This document shows, piece after piece, positions 47,781-59,349 of a stretch of 64,000 bases of DNA (its first letter is position 1; the number at the start of each line of letters is the position of its first letter). The notes beneath the pieces are model-generated. The model worked only from the letters and a program-made list of their open reading frames with translations, searched no databases and had not been told where the DNA came from. A program made the position numbers and the translations under genes. This DNA is from Lepus europaeus (Eukaryota > Chordata > Mammalia > Lagomorpha > Leporidae): contig NC_084850.1 of the NCBI RefSeq assembly GCF_033115175.1, forward strand, positions 14,353,218 through 14,417,217, given 5' to 3'.

Positions 47781-47784
47781 AAAA

Positions 47785-48005
47785 CTCCCTTAATATTCTG
47801 TTCATGATAATACAGATTTTTTTCTCCAACCTGCTCTTCCAAATTCTTCTGGTCTTTATCCATTACCCAGTTCAACAGCCACTTGCACATTTAGAGATAT
47901 TTGTTACAACAGCATGCCCAATTTCAGTACTTCTTGTCTTAGTCCATCCAAGCTGTTATAATAAACTACCATGGACTGAGCAGTAATAAATAAGATAAAC
48001 TGATT
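47785..48005. mobile_element. Ancient repeat, middle part
   Basis: Continuation between the LTR and the histone insert: CAGCCACTTGCACATTTAGA, TATTTGTTACAACAGCATGC, CTTGTCTTAGTCCATCCAAG, ATAATAAACTACCATGGACT. Confidence 0.6.
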
Positions 48006-48495
48006 TCGCTTGTGAGGCGCTTGACAAGACAGCCATGTCGGGATGCGGCAAGCAGGGCGGCAAGGCACGCAGCAAGCAGGGCGGCAAGGCACGCGCCAAG
48101 GCCAAGACACGTGCCGGGCTACAGTTCCCCATGGGGCGCGTGCACCGGCTGCTGCGCAAGGGCAACTACAGGAGCGTGTGGGCGCTAGCACGCCTGTGTA
48201 CCTGGTGGCTGTGCTTGAGTACCTGACGTCCAAGATCCTGCAGCTGGCAGGCAACACGGCACGCGACAACAAGAAGACGCACATCATCCCGCGCCACCTG
48301 CAGCTGGCCATCTGCAATGACGAGGAGCTCAACAAGCTGCTGGGCAAGGTGACCATCGTGCATGGGGCATGATGCCCAACATCCAGGCCATGCTACTGCC
48401 CAAGAAGACTGAGAGCCACCACAAGGCCAATTGAGGCACGAGGCGGGAGCTCCAGGAACAACACAACGGCTCTTTTCAGGGCCATGAAAAAAAAA
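48006..48495 (+). pseudogene. Processed histone H2A pseudogene
   Basis: An intronless H2A copy. The start is 48035 and the ancestral stop region is near 48432-48434. Recognisable blocks: [32 protein letters not shown], then after a 1-nt deletion (just after 48170) [29 protein letters not shown] and [14 protein letters not shown], then another 1-nt shift near 48362 before NIQA- and [12 protein letters not shown]-like sequence. The N-terminal KQGGKAR unit is duplicated (24 bp in tandem) and two serines before RAGLQF are missing. H2A packages DNA in nucleosomes; this copy cannot. The 3' UTR keeps the replication-dependent histone stem-loop (48468-48483), only 3 nt before an 11-A tract. Target duplication AAGATAAACTGATT (47992-48005) and AAGATAAACTAATT (48496-48509). 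Confidence 0.96.
48468..48483 (+). promoter_or_regulatory. Histone 3' stem-loop, relic
   Basis: GGCTCTTTTCAGGGCC: a six-base stem with one wobble pair and a TTTC loop. It is the processing and stability element of replication-dependent histone mRNAs. It identifies the parent as a canonical replication-dependent H2A gene rather than a polyadenylated variant. Confidence 0.9.
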
Positions 48496-48830
48496 AAGAT
48501 AAACTAATTCCTCAATGATAATGGAGGCTGAGAAGTCTAATATTAAGCTTCTGGAAGATTCAGTGTCTGATTAGGGCCCACTCTCTGTTGCATAGTTGAC
48601 CATCTCTTGGTGTATCCTAATAAGGTAGAGGGGAAAAGGAAGTCGACGGTAAGGTAGCTCTCTAGAGTCTCTTTTATATAAGGGTGCCTATCCTATTCAT
48701 GAGGGCTTTTCTCTCATGATCTAATCACTGACCAATACCCCACCTGCTAATATTGCATTGGAGGTTAGGATCTCAATATATGAACTCTGAAGGGATAGAA
48801 AAATTCAATCAATAGCATTTTCCACTACGA
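48496..48830. mobile_element. Ancient repeat, right part
   Basis: ATAATGGAGGCTGAGAAGTC, AGATTCAGTGTCTGATTAGG, GCTCTCTAGAGTCTCTTTTA, CATGAGGGCTTTTCTCTCAT, GATCTAATCACTGACCAATA, GGAGGTTAGGATCTCAATAT. Same family as 45656-45775 and 60040-60425. Confidence 0.65.
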
Positions 48831-50116
48831 CTCTACAGGCATTTTATAATCCAGCTATATCAAATTATTTGCCATTGCCCCAAATGCTTTCACATGTGTA
48901 TTTTTCAATGAGTATTTGCTAACCCTCCTGCTGGGATGCTTCCTTTGCACCTCCTCTTCAATTCCCTTTGCCCCATCATAGCATATCCACCTGTAGTAGT
49001 CCCATTCATTCTCTGTTGCCCACTTCAAACCACCCTTTCTTTTATAGACTTCTTTGGATTGCACTAGTCACAAATCATCTCCCCATCCTTTGTACTCCCA
49101 TTAGGTCTATCACTCTACTTGACTACAATTTTTCATACATATCTATTGCTCACTCCATAGCAGTATTTTGTAAAGTGTATATCAGAAAGTCTTGGTATTC
49201 ATGGCACCAATTCAAACTTCAAAGCTCCAAATATGTCCTATGGAATCAAAAGTTCTGCAGGTGAGTAATAAAATTTTTTGTTTTCAAAAATCCTCCAGGT
49301 ATTCTTAGACTTGCTAAAGTTCTCGAATATTTGCCTAGACTGAGACACTCCCCCCAAACAGTCACACTTCATCTGTGAATTCTTCCTTCCATTCCTGTTG
49401 CCTAGGATATAGTAAGCATTCAATGAAAATTTTTAAATGTTCATTAAATGTGACTACAGGGAATCTTGGAATGGAAGCCACAACTGCAAATATCAAGAAT
49501 TTTATACTATCTACAATTTAGTTTTCAGTGAATTTCAAAGGCAAGGAAAAATTCAGGCCTTAATGATATCCAAATGTGTCATTTTCAGTTCTCTCCACAT
49601 TTCTGATCCATTTTTGAACTTTTGTACATACATAAAAAATGGCACAGCTTTATCAACACCTACTACACTGGAAAAAGAACTCTGTGTAGCAATTCCTAAT
49701 CAGAATGAGAATAATGTCCTTGCCCTTCATCCTTGCAGATTTTAATGTCTGTACACTATATTTAATCTTCTAGGCCCCTTAATTTACTGACATTTAAATG
49801 ATGCCAAATTAGATTTCCTAGAGCTCTGTTCCAAATATATAATTTTTTAAGATAATACATGATCTTACTTGCAAATCAAGCCACTGGTTGCTTTTGCAGG
49901 TTCCTGAAAAATTACTCCATTTAGTTTTTGTTAGAGTCTATATAACTGTGTAACCATGAAAGTTTTTATATTTTAGCCAGAATAATATCGAGTGATATAA
50001 CAAATAAAAGTCATGTTACTCATCCTTAATCCAAGCACACTAAATATATGTATATATATTTAATATTTCTATTGAACTGCTTTCACATCTGTCATTACAT
50101 CTGTACTCAAAACATC
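48831..50116. other. No gene seen
   Basis: Unique-looking DNA, possibly with a decayed L2 near 48960-49180. Frames 48968-49264 and 49437-49745 have no recognisable features. Confidence 0.45.
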
Positions 50117-50136
50117 CATCCTTGCAATAATAATAG

Positions 50137-50463
50137 GCCGGCGCCGTGGCTCAATAGGCTAATCCTCCTCCTGCAGTGCCAGCATACCGGGTTCTAGTCT
50201 AGGTTGGGGCACTGGATTCTGTCCCGGTTGCTCCTCTTCCAGTCCAGCTCTCTGCTGTGGCCCGGGAAGGCAGTGGAGGATGGCCCACGTGCTTGGGCCC
50301 TATACCCGCATGGGAGACCAGGAGAAGCACCTGGCTCCTTGGCTTCAGATCAGCGCAGTATGCCGGCCACAGCGGCCACTGGGGGGTGAACCAATGGAAA
50401 AGGAAGACCTTTCTCTCTGTCTCTCTCTCTCTCACTGTCTAACTCTGCCTGTCAAAAAAAATT
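50137..50463 (+). mobile_element. CSINE, sense, fairly young
   Basis: GCCGGCGCCGTGGCTCAATA head, the GGGGCACTGGATTCTGTCCC segment of younger copies, CCGGGAAGGCAGTGGAGGAT, CT tract, TGCCTGTCAAAA tail. Exact 20-bp target duplication CATCCTTGCAATAATAATAG at 50117-50136 and 50464-50483. Confidence 0.97.
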
Positions 50464-50483
50464 CATCCTTGCAATAATAATAG

Positions 50484-50970
50484 AGCTATTATTAATTCAG
50501 TTTTATAACAGAAGAAAATGGGTTTCAAATATGTCAAGTTATTAGCGCAAAATACAACATCAGAGCTTAAGCCCAAAGCTTCTGATACCCCAGAGCATGT
50601 TAATTCTAGTAATTAGGAGTTCTCCTCATATAGGAACATGTCAATTATGATTTATATACCTAAGCTGTAACTACCTACCTGTCCCCATCAACTCAACACA
50701 CCACTTATCATACCCTGACAGTGGCTATTCCAATTCCCTACAGACGCCATTCAGATAGAGTGATATTATACAGCACAGTCAGCACCTTCCTACTTCACAT
50801 ACATGGAAATCCAGGCCAGTCTAGAATCCCTATTGGAAAAAGATGGCAGAGTACAAATCCGTTGTTAGTGTGCAACTAAATTTGCAGACTTATCCACATT
50901 CCTACAAAGAGAGAAGGCACAAGCCCTGGCCTGCATAAAAAAGTGTCTCTAAAGGGGATGGTGCCCAATT
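50484..50970. other. No gene seen
   Basis: Unique sequence. TAACAGAAGAAAATGGGTTT with GTCAAGTTATTAGCGCAAA is possibly an old MIR core, too decayed to call. Confidence 0.4.
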
Positions 50971-50983
50971 GAAATTCATTAGA

Positions 50984-51318
50984 GGGGCCAGTGCTGTGTC
51001 TCAGTGGGTTAACGCCCTGGCCTGCAAAGCATCGGCATCCCATATGAGTGCTGGTTCGAGACCCGACTGCTCCACTTTCAATCCAGCTCTCTGCTATGGT
51101 CTGGGAAAGCAGTAGAAGATGGCCCAAGTACTTGGGCCCCTGCACAAGGTGGAAGACCTGGAAGAAGCTCCTGGCTCCTGGCTTCAGATCAGCACAGCTC
51201 TGGCCATTGCAGACAATTGGAGAGTGAATCATCAGATGGAGGACCTCTCTCTCACTCTGCCTCTCCTCTCTCTGTGTAACTCTGACTTTCAAATAAATAA
51301 ATAAATCTTTAAGAAAAA
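50984..51318 (+). mobile_element. CSINE, sense, older subtype
   Basis: GGGCCAGTGCTGTGTCTCAG head, GGTTCGAGACC B-box, CT tract, TTTCAAATAAATAAATAAAT tail. Target duplication GAAATTCATTAGA (50971-50983) and GAAATTTGTTAGA (51319-51331), two differences. Confidence 0.94.
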
Positions 51319-51533
51319 GAAATTTGTTAGATGATACATGTTTCTTTTAATTTAATAAGCAAATTACTAATATTTAATGCAGTAATTTTTTTCAAAAAAG
51401 GACACTATTCTTTCTTATTCTAAGCCCAGTGACCAGTATCAGCAGGGTCTCAAGCCAGTCAAGGAGGCATCAAAAGACCACCTGGAGTGTTTAGTATATA
51501 TCCTCTGGATACTGGATAACAAAGAACGTTATT

Positions 51534-51866
51534 TTTTTTTAAGATTTATTTATTTTACTTGAAAGTCACAGTTACACACAGAGAGAGGAGAGGCAGAGAG
51601 AGAGAGGTTTTCCATCTGCTGGTTCATTCCCCAGATGTCTGCAACGGCCCGAGCTGCGCCGATCCAAAGCCAAGAGGCAGGAGCTTTTTCCGGGTCTCCC
51701 ACACTGGTGCAGGGGCCCAAGGTCTTGAGCCATCTTCTACTGCTTTCCCAGGTCATAGCAAAGAGCTGGATTGGAAGTGGAGCAGCCCGGATTCGAACCA
51801 GTGCCCATATGGGATGCCGGCATTGCAGACAGTGGCTTTACCTGCTGCGCCACAAAGCCGGCCCCC
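51534..51866 (-). mobile_element. CSINE, antisense, older subtype
   Basis: Poly(T), AAGATTTATTTATTTTACTT tail, GA tract, CATCTGCTGGTTCATTCCCC, body, GGATTCGAACCAGTGCCCAT B-box and a head ending GCGCCACAAAGCCGGCCCC. Target duplication AACAAAGAACGTTATT (51518-51533) and AACAAAGAAAGTTATT (51867-51882), one difference. Confidence 0.95.
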
Positions 51867-52098
51867 AACAAAGAAAGTTATTCATCCACTTTCATCTGGA
51901 ACTCTAAAGCCAGATGAAGGTAAGCTACCTGGGGACTGGTTGGCATAGCCAGAGTTTGGGAGGTATCCAGAAAGAGCCAACCCCAAATGAGTTTCCTAGT
52001 TGAGTCCGAGTACCTAAAAGGAAAGCGTGAGCCAGTTGTTCTGCAGAAGCAGAAGAAGGGTGAGAGAAGTCACAGTCAGTTTAAAGGGGTGTATCAAA

Positions 52099-52438
52099 GG
52101 GCTAGCACTGTGGCACAGTAGGTTATGATGAACTTGTGCCATTAGGTATCCCATTTTGGAGTGCCCATTTAAGTCTCAGCTACTCCATTTCCAATCCAGT
52201 TCTCTGCTAATGGGTCTAGAAAAGTAGTGGATGATGGCCCAAAATGCCTGGGTTCCTGCTACCCTTGTGGGAGTCCTGGAAGGAATTACTAGTTCCAGGC
52301 ATCAGCAGGCCCATCCCTGGCTATTGTGGCCATTTGGGCAGTGAAATAGCAGATAGAATCAATCTCTCTCTCTCGCTCTCGCTCTCTCTCTCTCTCCCTC
52401 TCTGTGAAAAGAAAGAAATAAATTTAACAGTTTTTTAA
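52099..52438 (+). mobile_element. Old CSINE, sense
   Basis: GGGCTAGCACTGTGGCACAG head, GATGGCCCAAAATGCCTGGG body, CT microsatellite with CGCTCTCGC interruptions (52362-52400), and AAGAAAGAAATAAATTTAAC tail. No clean target duplication. Confidence 0.88.
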
Positions 52439-52439
52439 A

Positions 52440-53789
52440 TAGAAGGTATATTACCCATAATACAGATGGTTAAGTGGGATGTTTCCTGGTGGGATATTTC
52501 CTGAGAACACTCTAGAGCACTTTACAAAACAAAGAGTCAGCATACATAACACCAAGAGCAAGTCAACCCAGGATTAACACTGCACTAGTCATATAAGGCC
52601 TTGCCCATTTCCGTCCATCCATTCTACTTGGAGGATGCCAGTGAAGCCACAACTAGTGTATGGGTGAAAGAGAAGAGCAGGAGCTGACAGAAATGAAGAA
52701 AAGATAGACTCTGTACCTTTGGTGGATTCTATATTGTGCTGTCCAGGTCCTCATTCAGGAAAGGACTTAGTTCTCAATCTCTTGAATCAAAAAGCCAGTT
52801 GACAGCACTCAGCTCTCAGCCCCTTGTGGTGATTACTTCAGCTGAAAGAGTCATCTTGTCCAAGGGCATGTTGCCTTTCAGGGTCACCCTTATCTAATGA
52901 ATGATTAATTCACGGAATAAATAACTGGCTCCTCACTCAACTCAAGACATCTGTAAATGATCATCTTGCTTTCATAGCTGCCAGCTGGGTTGGATGAGAT
53001 CTTTAATGAACTGTACTGCAGCTCTCCTCACCCTGCCCAAACCCACTCCTTTCCCTCTGTTCCTATCCACAGGTGTTGATCTCAAGAGCACTGTTTAATA
53101 AATGGCCTGCTCACTGATAGCCACCTCAGAGTCTGCTTGCAGAGATCATAATCCACAACAGCTCCACCTTCCCTACTGGATACTTCTGAGCATAAGCTGA
53201 TCCATGAGTTATAAGGGAGGAGAGAGGCTTCAAACTGAAAGATACCAAGTTTTATTTTTCAATTTGACTGGGATTTTCAATAATTCAGTATGAGATTTTT
53301 TAAATTACAAACTGTAAGTGATCGACAAACTATGAAATCTGCCTGAACATTCTAACAGCAATAAGGGATATCTTATGGAATGAGCACAAAAGTCAATATT
53401 GTGAGAAATTAAAGTGTTTTCATGATTTCACCCCAGTGAATCCAGTCTGGTCAGTAAACAAGTTACATCGGTCACACCACAATTTCCTGATGTCTGAAGT
53501 TCATTCTTCTCTGACATTCAATTTTGAGGATGATTGCTGTTGCCTTCCAATTTATATCTATGGGAAGCCATGCAATGTGATTCCAGTGATGCTTACAGAA
53601 CATAAGACATGTTTGTCACTCACTTGGATGAACCTTTAAAAGGGGGGCTGTTCATTCATTCGTTTGTGTGTCCTCTGTGTTAGAAACTGTTCATTCTACA
53701 AGCCTATTTTGGATTTCTAAAAACATTTATAAATGGCTCAACCAAACCTGCCCAATAAGGTAATGATTCTTAATCCAACATATTGAAAT
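52440..53789. other. No gene seen
   Basis: Unique sequence without clear repeats. The frame 53436-53639 is unremarkable. Confidence 0.5.
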
Positions 53790-55605
53790 TTAACCAAGGA
53801 TGTGAAAGATCTCTGCAATGAAAATTACTAAACATTAAAGAAAGAACTAGAAGAAGATATCAAAAAGGGACAAATCTTCCATGTTCATGGATTGGAAGAA
53901 TTAATATCAACAAAATGTCCATGCTACCAACAGCAATTTACAGATTCTATGTGATCCCAATCAAAATACCAAAGACATTATTCTTAGATCTAGAAAAAAT
54001 GATGCAAAAATTCATATGAATACATGAAAGATCCTGAATAACTAAAGCAATCATAAATAACAAAAACAAAACTGGAGGCATCGCAATACCAGATTTCAAG
54101 ACAGGCTATAGGGCAGTTATAATCAAACCAGTCTTACTTGGCTCAAAAATAAACACATAGACAAATGGAACAGAATAGAAATCCAAGAAATTAATCCACA
54201 CAGCTACAACCAACTAATCTTTGACAAACAAGATAAAATCAATTCCTGGAGAAAGGACAGTCTCTTCAAGAAATGGTACTGTGAAAACTGGATCTCTGCA
54301 TGCAGAAGTATGAAACAAGAATCCTATTTTCCACCTTATACAAATATCAACTCAAAATGAACCAAGAATCTAAATCTCTATGATCCTATACCATCAAATT
54401 ACTAGAGGAGAACATTGGATACACACTGCAAGACATTGGCCTAGGCAAAGACTTCTTGGAAAAGATCTCAGAAGCACAAGCAATAAAAGCAAAAATAGAC
54501 AAGTGGGATTACATCAAGCTAAGAAGCTTCTGTAATGCAAAGGAAACACTCAACAAAGTTAAGAGGCAACAAATAGAATTGGAGAAAATATTGCAAGCTA
54601 TGTAACTGATATATTAATATACAGAATCTATAAAGAGCTAAAAAAAAACTCAATAACAACAAAACAAACAATCCAGTCAAAAAATGGGCACAGGACATGA
54701 AGAGACATTTTTCAAAGGATAAAATGGCCAACAGACACATGAAAAAATGAACATCAATGAAATGCAAATAAAAATCACCATGTTTCACCTCACCCAAGTT
54801 AGAATGGTTCTCATACAGAATTCAGCAATCAATAAATTCTGGTGAGTATGTGTGGGAAAAGGTACCCTGATATAATGTTGGTGGGAATGTAAACTAGTAT
54901 AACCATTAGGAAAGATAGAATAGGAATTTCTCAGAAATCTGAAAACAGATCTACCATATGACCCAGTCATCCCACTCCTGGGAATTTACTCAAATGAAAT
55001 GAAACCTGTACATAAAAAAGTTATCTGTACCCCCATGTCGCAGCTCAATTCACAATAGCTAAGATATGAAATCAACCCAGATGTCCTTCAACTGATGACT
55101 GGATAAAGAAAATGTGGTATAAATACATGATGGAATATCACTCAACCATAAAAGAATGAAATCCTGTCTTTTATAACAAATGGATGCAATTGGAAACCAT
55201 TTTGTTCAGCGAAATAAGCCAGTCCCAAAAGTAACAATATTATATTTCCCTAATTTGTCACAATTAATATACAAAGTACAAGAATGTAATTTATATGAGT
55301 GAAATTGAAATTTTGATATTTGATTATTGTTTACAGCCTTTGTCTACACTCTTGGGAAACACTGCTTTCTTTGCTTAATACTTATCCAATTCCTTATTTG
55401 GTGGAGGGTTAAGCTTGTGATGATAAAATAAATTATGAATTCACGAAATTATGTCATTGTAAAAATTAAAAGAAAAATAAGAAAGGAAGGAGGAGGGTGG
55501 GAGTATAGGTGGAAGGGAGGATAGAGTATTAAGAATCAATATGCTCTTATATCTGTAAATATGAAAAACATGAAATTCACTCACCTTATATAAATAAAAA
55601 ATTAA
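53790..55605 (+). mobile_element. Old L1, sense, 5'-truncated
   Basis: Starts in ORF2 (AACCAAGGATGTGAAAGATC, CTCTGCAATGAAAATTACTA), continues through blocks equivalent to those at 8074-9024 and 29395-30336 but heavily decayed, reaches the ORF2 end (TACCATATGACCCAGTCATC), and finishes with the 3' UTR (ATTATTGTTTACAGCCTTTG), a purine stretch (55485-55520) and TATAAATAAAAAATTAAAAA. Target duplication not found. Confidence 0.9.
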
Positions 55606-57942
55606 AAATCACAAGAGAAATGTACTATGAAGCATGTTATCTTTATGTTAATATTTTTTAAAAATAAGTAAAAAATAAATCCTCAAAAAGAAATAAAAGA
55701 AAAATATTTCTATTTGACTATATAACTGAAGAATATACATATTTTGAGAAACAGCAGGATATTTAGGGTGAGAGATGAATATTCTCATTTGTATACCTAA
55801 GTTTTGGTGTGCATACATTCCAGACATCATCTATCTTGAATTGTAAATTGCACTAGTATTCAATAGATAACTCGGGAAAGTCATAAAGATTAGTGGTGAT
55901 CCCCTGGTGGTGTGCCCTGGCAATCATATCTGAATAGCAAAGAAAATGTTCTGGCAAATAATCTCCCACAAGGCTCTATATCAGGCAGCCTCTGTTGGTT
56001 ATCAAATTGCCAAATAACAGAAATCTTAGAATGTATTATACTTATGATGTTGGAACACATAAAATAACACATCATGCTACCTCCAGCACATATTATTGTA
56101 TTACAAAACATAGAACTTCTTATAAGGAATAGCAGATGTTTTCCTCAGAATGTACCCAAATAGGATTTGAACTGGAAATTATTTTTATACCCCTCAACAA
56201 GTATAGACCTCAAGTCACAACAAACCAGCCTCCTTGAGCAATATGGACTAGAAGGAATACAGAAAACTAGATGACAAGACAATGGTTATTTTCACTTATA
56301 AGTCCCACGAGAGACCCAGAACACCCAAAAATCATCCATCATATTATTGCTCTTAAGTATCAGCCAAATATATGGAGTAGTTCACCAATGAAAGTATGCA
56401 CAATCATATATCTTTGCCTTGAGTACACACAGCTTAGGATAGGATAGAATCCATAGGTAAAGGTAAGAGTAGACTTCTGCCAGAAAAAAAAATAGGAATA
56501 GAGAACATTGTTAATACTTCAGTCCTAGGATGGAGCTTGGAGTTTGACAATTCTGACTTCAGAATAAGAATAATGAATACAGTTCTATTTTTCTCCACAA
56601 AGCAAACAGCAAACATTTATAGAGCTGCTACATTGGACCTGGCACTGAGTTTCACATTGCAGGGAACAGAGAAATGAATGAGACAAGGACAATGCCCTTG
56701 AAAAACTCACACTTCAAAGGGGAAGGTAAGTAGTTACAGAGCACTGTAGTACATGGTTTAATGGCCCTATAATAGCAGTTATCACAACTATATTTAGTGA
56801 AGAATTAGTGGTACAATGGGTACAATGCTGTAGACACACCAGTGACATCAGCGACTTATAATCATGTCTATGTTTATCTTTTTCTAACCATTCTGCCCTG
56901 TAATACAATTGAACGAACCACTCATGAACCTTTAACATGCTCTTTTTTCCATAGGACTGTACTGCCATGCAAAGCAAAGTAGAATAATATGAACTTTTAA
57001 ATCTCCCTTTTACGAAGCTTCTTAAAAGACCTGAAAGATGATCTTATATTATTAGCTAGATATACAAACATTTGAAACATAAACTGCAGTAGAAACAAAT
57101 AGTTTCTGAAAAAGAAATAACAGGAAGGAGGTGTTTGTTGCCAACAAAAATGTGATACTCTTACATCAACCCACCTAGTCCCCCCTCTGAGAATTCTAAA
57201 GAGCAGCCGAGAAGTCAGAGCATGCCTTCACCTCTTACTATTTTTGTCTCAAAGAAATGAATTCAGTATTCCAATTATATTCTTCCCCATGGGGCAAGAT
57301 AGCTAATGTATTATTTATTTAAAAGGAATTAAAATTAAAATGCTGCCACTTTCATAATACTGCTTGATTTTTCACCAATGAAAATTTTTTTAAAAATTTA
57401 CAGAAATGAAACACACAAGTAGCCTTCTCCAATTCTGATAGTAACAATTTGAACAAGATATCCTTTTGGAAGGCTGGCTTTTTAGATAACAAATTTAATT
57501 TATTATATCATCCTGAAAGAAAATCACAATCTTAATATAAAACTCATTTCTTGACATTTTGCAAGATGATTCTTACCAGCTATCTCAACATGAAAATATA
57601 GAAGGAATGGGGTAGCTTGAAAATCTTGTAGGCAGTTGTGCATTAATGTGAATGAAAATTGTTAACATAAATTTACTAAGGCAAAATTGATAGACATTCT
57701 TCATAAGCTCAACTAAGTGGATTATATATATATGTATATATATAATATTCAATAACATAACTAAAATTACTGATAACTAATAATTTTGTGTTTTATATGT
57801 AATAACTGGAATAAATATGTGAGGTTTATTTCCAAGACTTTAGGATGGAGAGACTCAGAAGGAATATTCTCCTATCCTTCCACTCAATTATACAACCCAA
57901 CCTAGGAAAGATGCTAATTGTGACTTAGAAACCTCCCAGACA
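55606..57942. other. No gene seen; one old repeat piece
   Basis: Mostly unique DNA. 56590-56740 (AACATTTATAGAGCTGCTAC, ACCTGGCACTGAGTTTCACA, AAATGAATGAGACAAGGACA) looks like an old MIR/L2-type repeat. A TA-rich dinucleotide patch lies at 57722-57748. Confidence 0.45.
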
Positions 57943-58263
57943 GGGGCAGGCATTTGACACAGCAATTAAGATGCCAACATCCCATATCAGAGACACTGAG
58001 GTTGAGTGAGTTCCAGCTCCACTTCTAATTCTAGCTTCCTGCTAATGCACACTCTGTGAGGTGGCAAGTGATAAAATGTGGTTGGTTCTCTGCCACCCAA
58101 GGGGGAAGCCCAGATAGAACTCCTGACTTTGGGTTTCACTTGGCACAGCCCTGGCTGTTGTGGATATCTGGGGAGTGAACCAGTAGGTAGAAGATCTCTG
58201 TCTTTCTCTCTGTACCACAAATTAAATAAATACATATTTTTTTTAAATTTTAAAAAGAATAAA
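57943..58263 (+). mobile_element. Very old CSINE, sense
   Basis: GGGGCAGGCATTTGACACAG head, ACATCCCATATCAGAG, TCCTGCTAATGCACACTCTG, GCCACCCAAGGGGGAAGCCC and AATTAAATAAATACATAT tail. Strongly diverged. Confidence 0.82.
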
Positions 58264-58712
58264 TAACATCCACAGCATAGAATTAGGCCACCCCCAACTC
58301 ACCCACAATGTAAAACCATCTTAACATTAATCTGGAGTCTCTGTTATGATCTTCTTTGGCAACCTATCTTTCATTAGTAATATAAGCAGTTTATAGTATC
58401 CCAGCTCTAACCCTGGTGACTTGTCATTATTTTTATAGTCTCGCATCTTGGAGCTAAAATTTGGTAATACATCCTTGCTTTTCTCAACTATGATTTGACT
58501 TTGACTATACCCTCTGATTCTGTATTTCAGAAGCTCTAGCTAGTTACATGATCAATCTTGGCCCCAAACTTTCACATGCAGAGGACTCACTAGTGGAAAC
58601 AGAGAGCTGAAGAACAGATCAAATTATACAATTTGTATGACACATCTATGCATACGTGAAAATAAAATAATTATTTCATGTATTGATCCACATTATGTTA
58701 AAGTGTCACTTC
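58264..58712. other. No gene seen
   Basis: Unique sequence, AATAACATCCACAGCATAG onward, up to the left arm of the inverted repeat. The 58637-58897 frame reads from here into the arm. Confidence 0.45.
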
Positions 58713-59031
58713 AATGTTCTTTATACCTGGTATGCTTTTCTTTTTTATTTATTCACGCAGATGACTCCTTCTCATCATACATGTCTAAAGTCAATTGTCA
58801 TTTCCTCCTTAGTGAAGTCTTCTCTGACCACCCACGTAAAAGCAGTCCTCACAGTCCTCTTTCTACTAAATTTTGTCTTCTTCAGAGCATGCACTGATGC
58901 CTAAAATTACCTCATCTATTCATGTGTACATGTTTATTGTCATTTCCTCTCCCTGGATTTGAGCAGTAACTGTCTTTTTCTTTGTTCTTTCACTCAAGAA
59001 ATGGAAGGCCCAATTTGAACTATCTTTCTTT

Positions 59032-59078
59032 AAAAAACAGTATTTATTTATGTGAAAGGCAGAGTTGGGGAGATCAAG

Positions 59079-59124
<46 letters not shown>

Positions 59125-59349
59125 TCTTCCATCTGCTGGTTCACTACCCAAATGACCATGATGGCCAGGGCTGGGCCAGGCTGAAGCCAGGAGCCAGGAA
59201 CTCCATCCGAGTCTCTTACATAGGTTGTAGGGGCCCAAGTACTTGGGCTATCATCCTCTGCTTTTCCAGGTGTATTATCAGGGAGCTGGATTGGAAGCAG
59301 AGCACCCAGGACATGAACCGGTGCTCAAATGGGATGTTGGCATTGCAGG
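59032..59349 (-). mobile_element. CSINE in left arm, antisense
   Basis: TATTTATTTATGTGAAAGGC tail side, (GA)n at 59082-59120, CATCTGCTGGTTCACTACCC, AGGCTGAAGCCAGGAGCCAG, head side ending GGGATGTTGGCATTGCAGG. The extreme head is absent and the sequence runs straight into another, oppositely oriented SINE at 59350. Confidence 0.9.
59082..59120 (+). repeat. (GA)n microsatellite
   Basis: Pure GA tract in the left-arm SINE. Its mirror in the right arm is the (CT)n at 61241-61278, of nearly the same length. Confidence 0.95.

Larger units (their letters stand above)
58713..59349 (+). repeat. Inverted repeat, left arm (L2 + CSINE)
   Basis: This arm is the reverse complement of 61010-61646. It consists of an L2 3' fragment in plus orientation (58713 to about 59030; CTGACCACCCACGTAAAAGC, CTGGATTTGAGCAGTAACTG) followed by an antisense CSINE (about 59032-59349). 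Against the other arm I count only a few mismatches in the L2 part (for example GCAGATG against GTAGATG and TCTTCTTCAG against TCTTTTTCAG), a 1-nt difference in an A-run, and few or none in most of the SINE. Only the last 50 bp or so (59300-59349) differ clearly. Confidence 0.93.

Noticed and set aside
47904-48356. 150-codon antisense open frame
   Set aside because: It is the complement of the G+C-rich H2A pseudogene; the plus strand explains the sequence.
57722-57748. TA-rich palindrome-like patch as a possible origin or hairpin
   Set aside because: It is a short TATATATA/TATGTATATA simple repeat, common in A+T-rich mammalian DNA.
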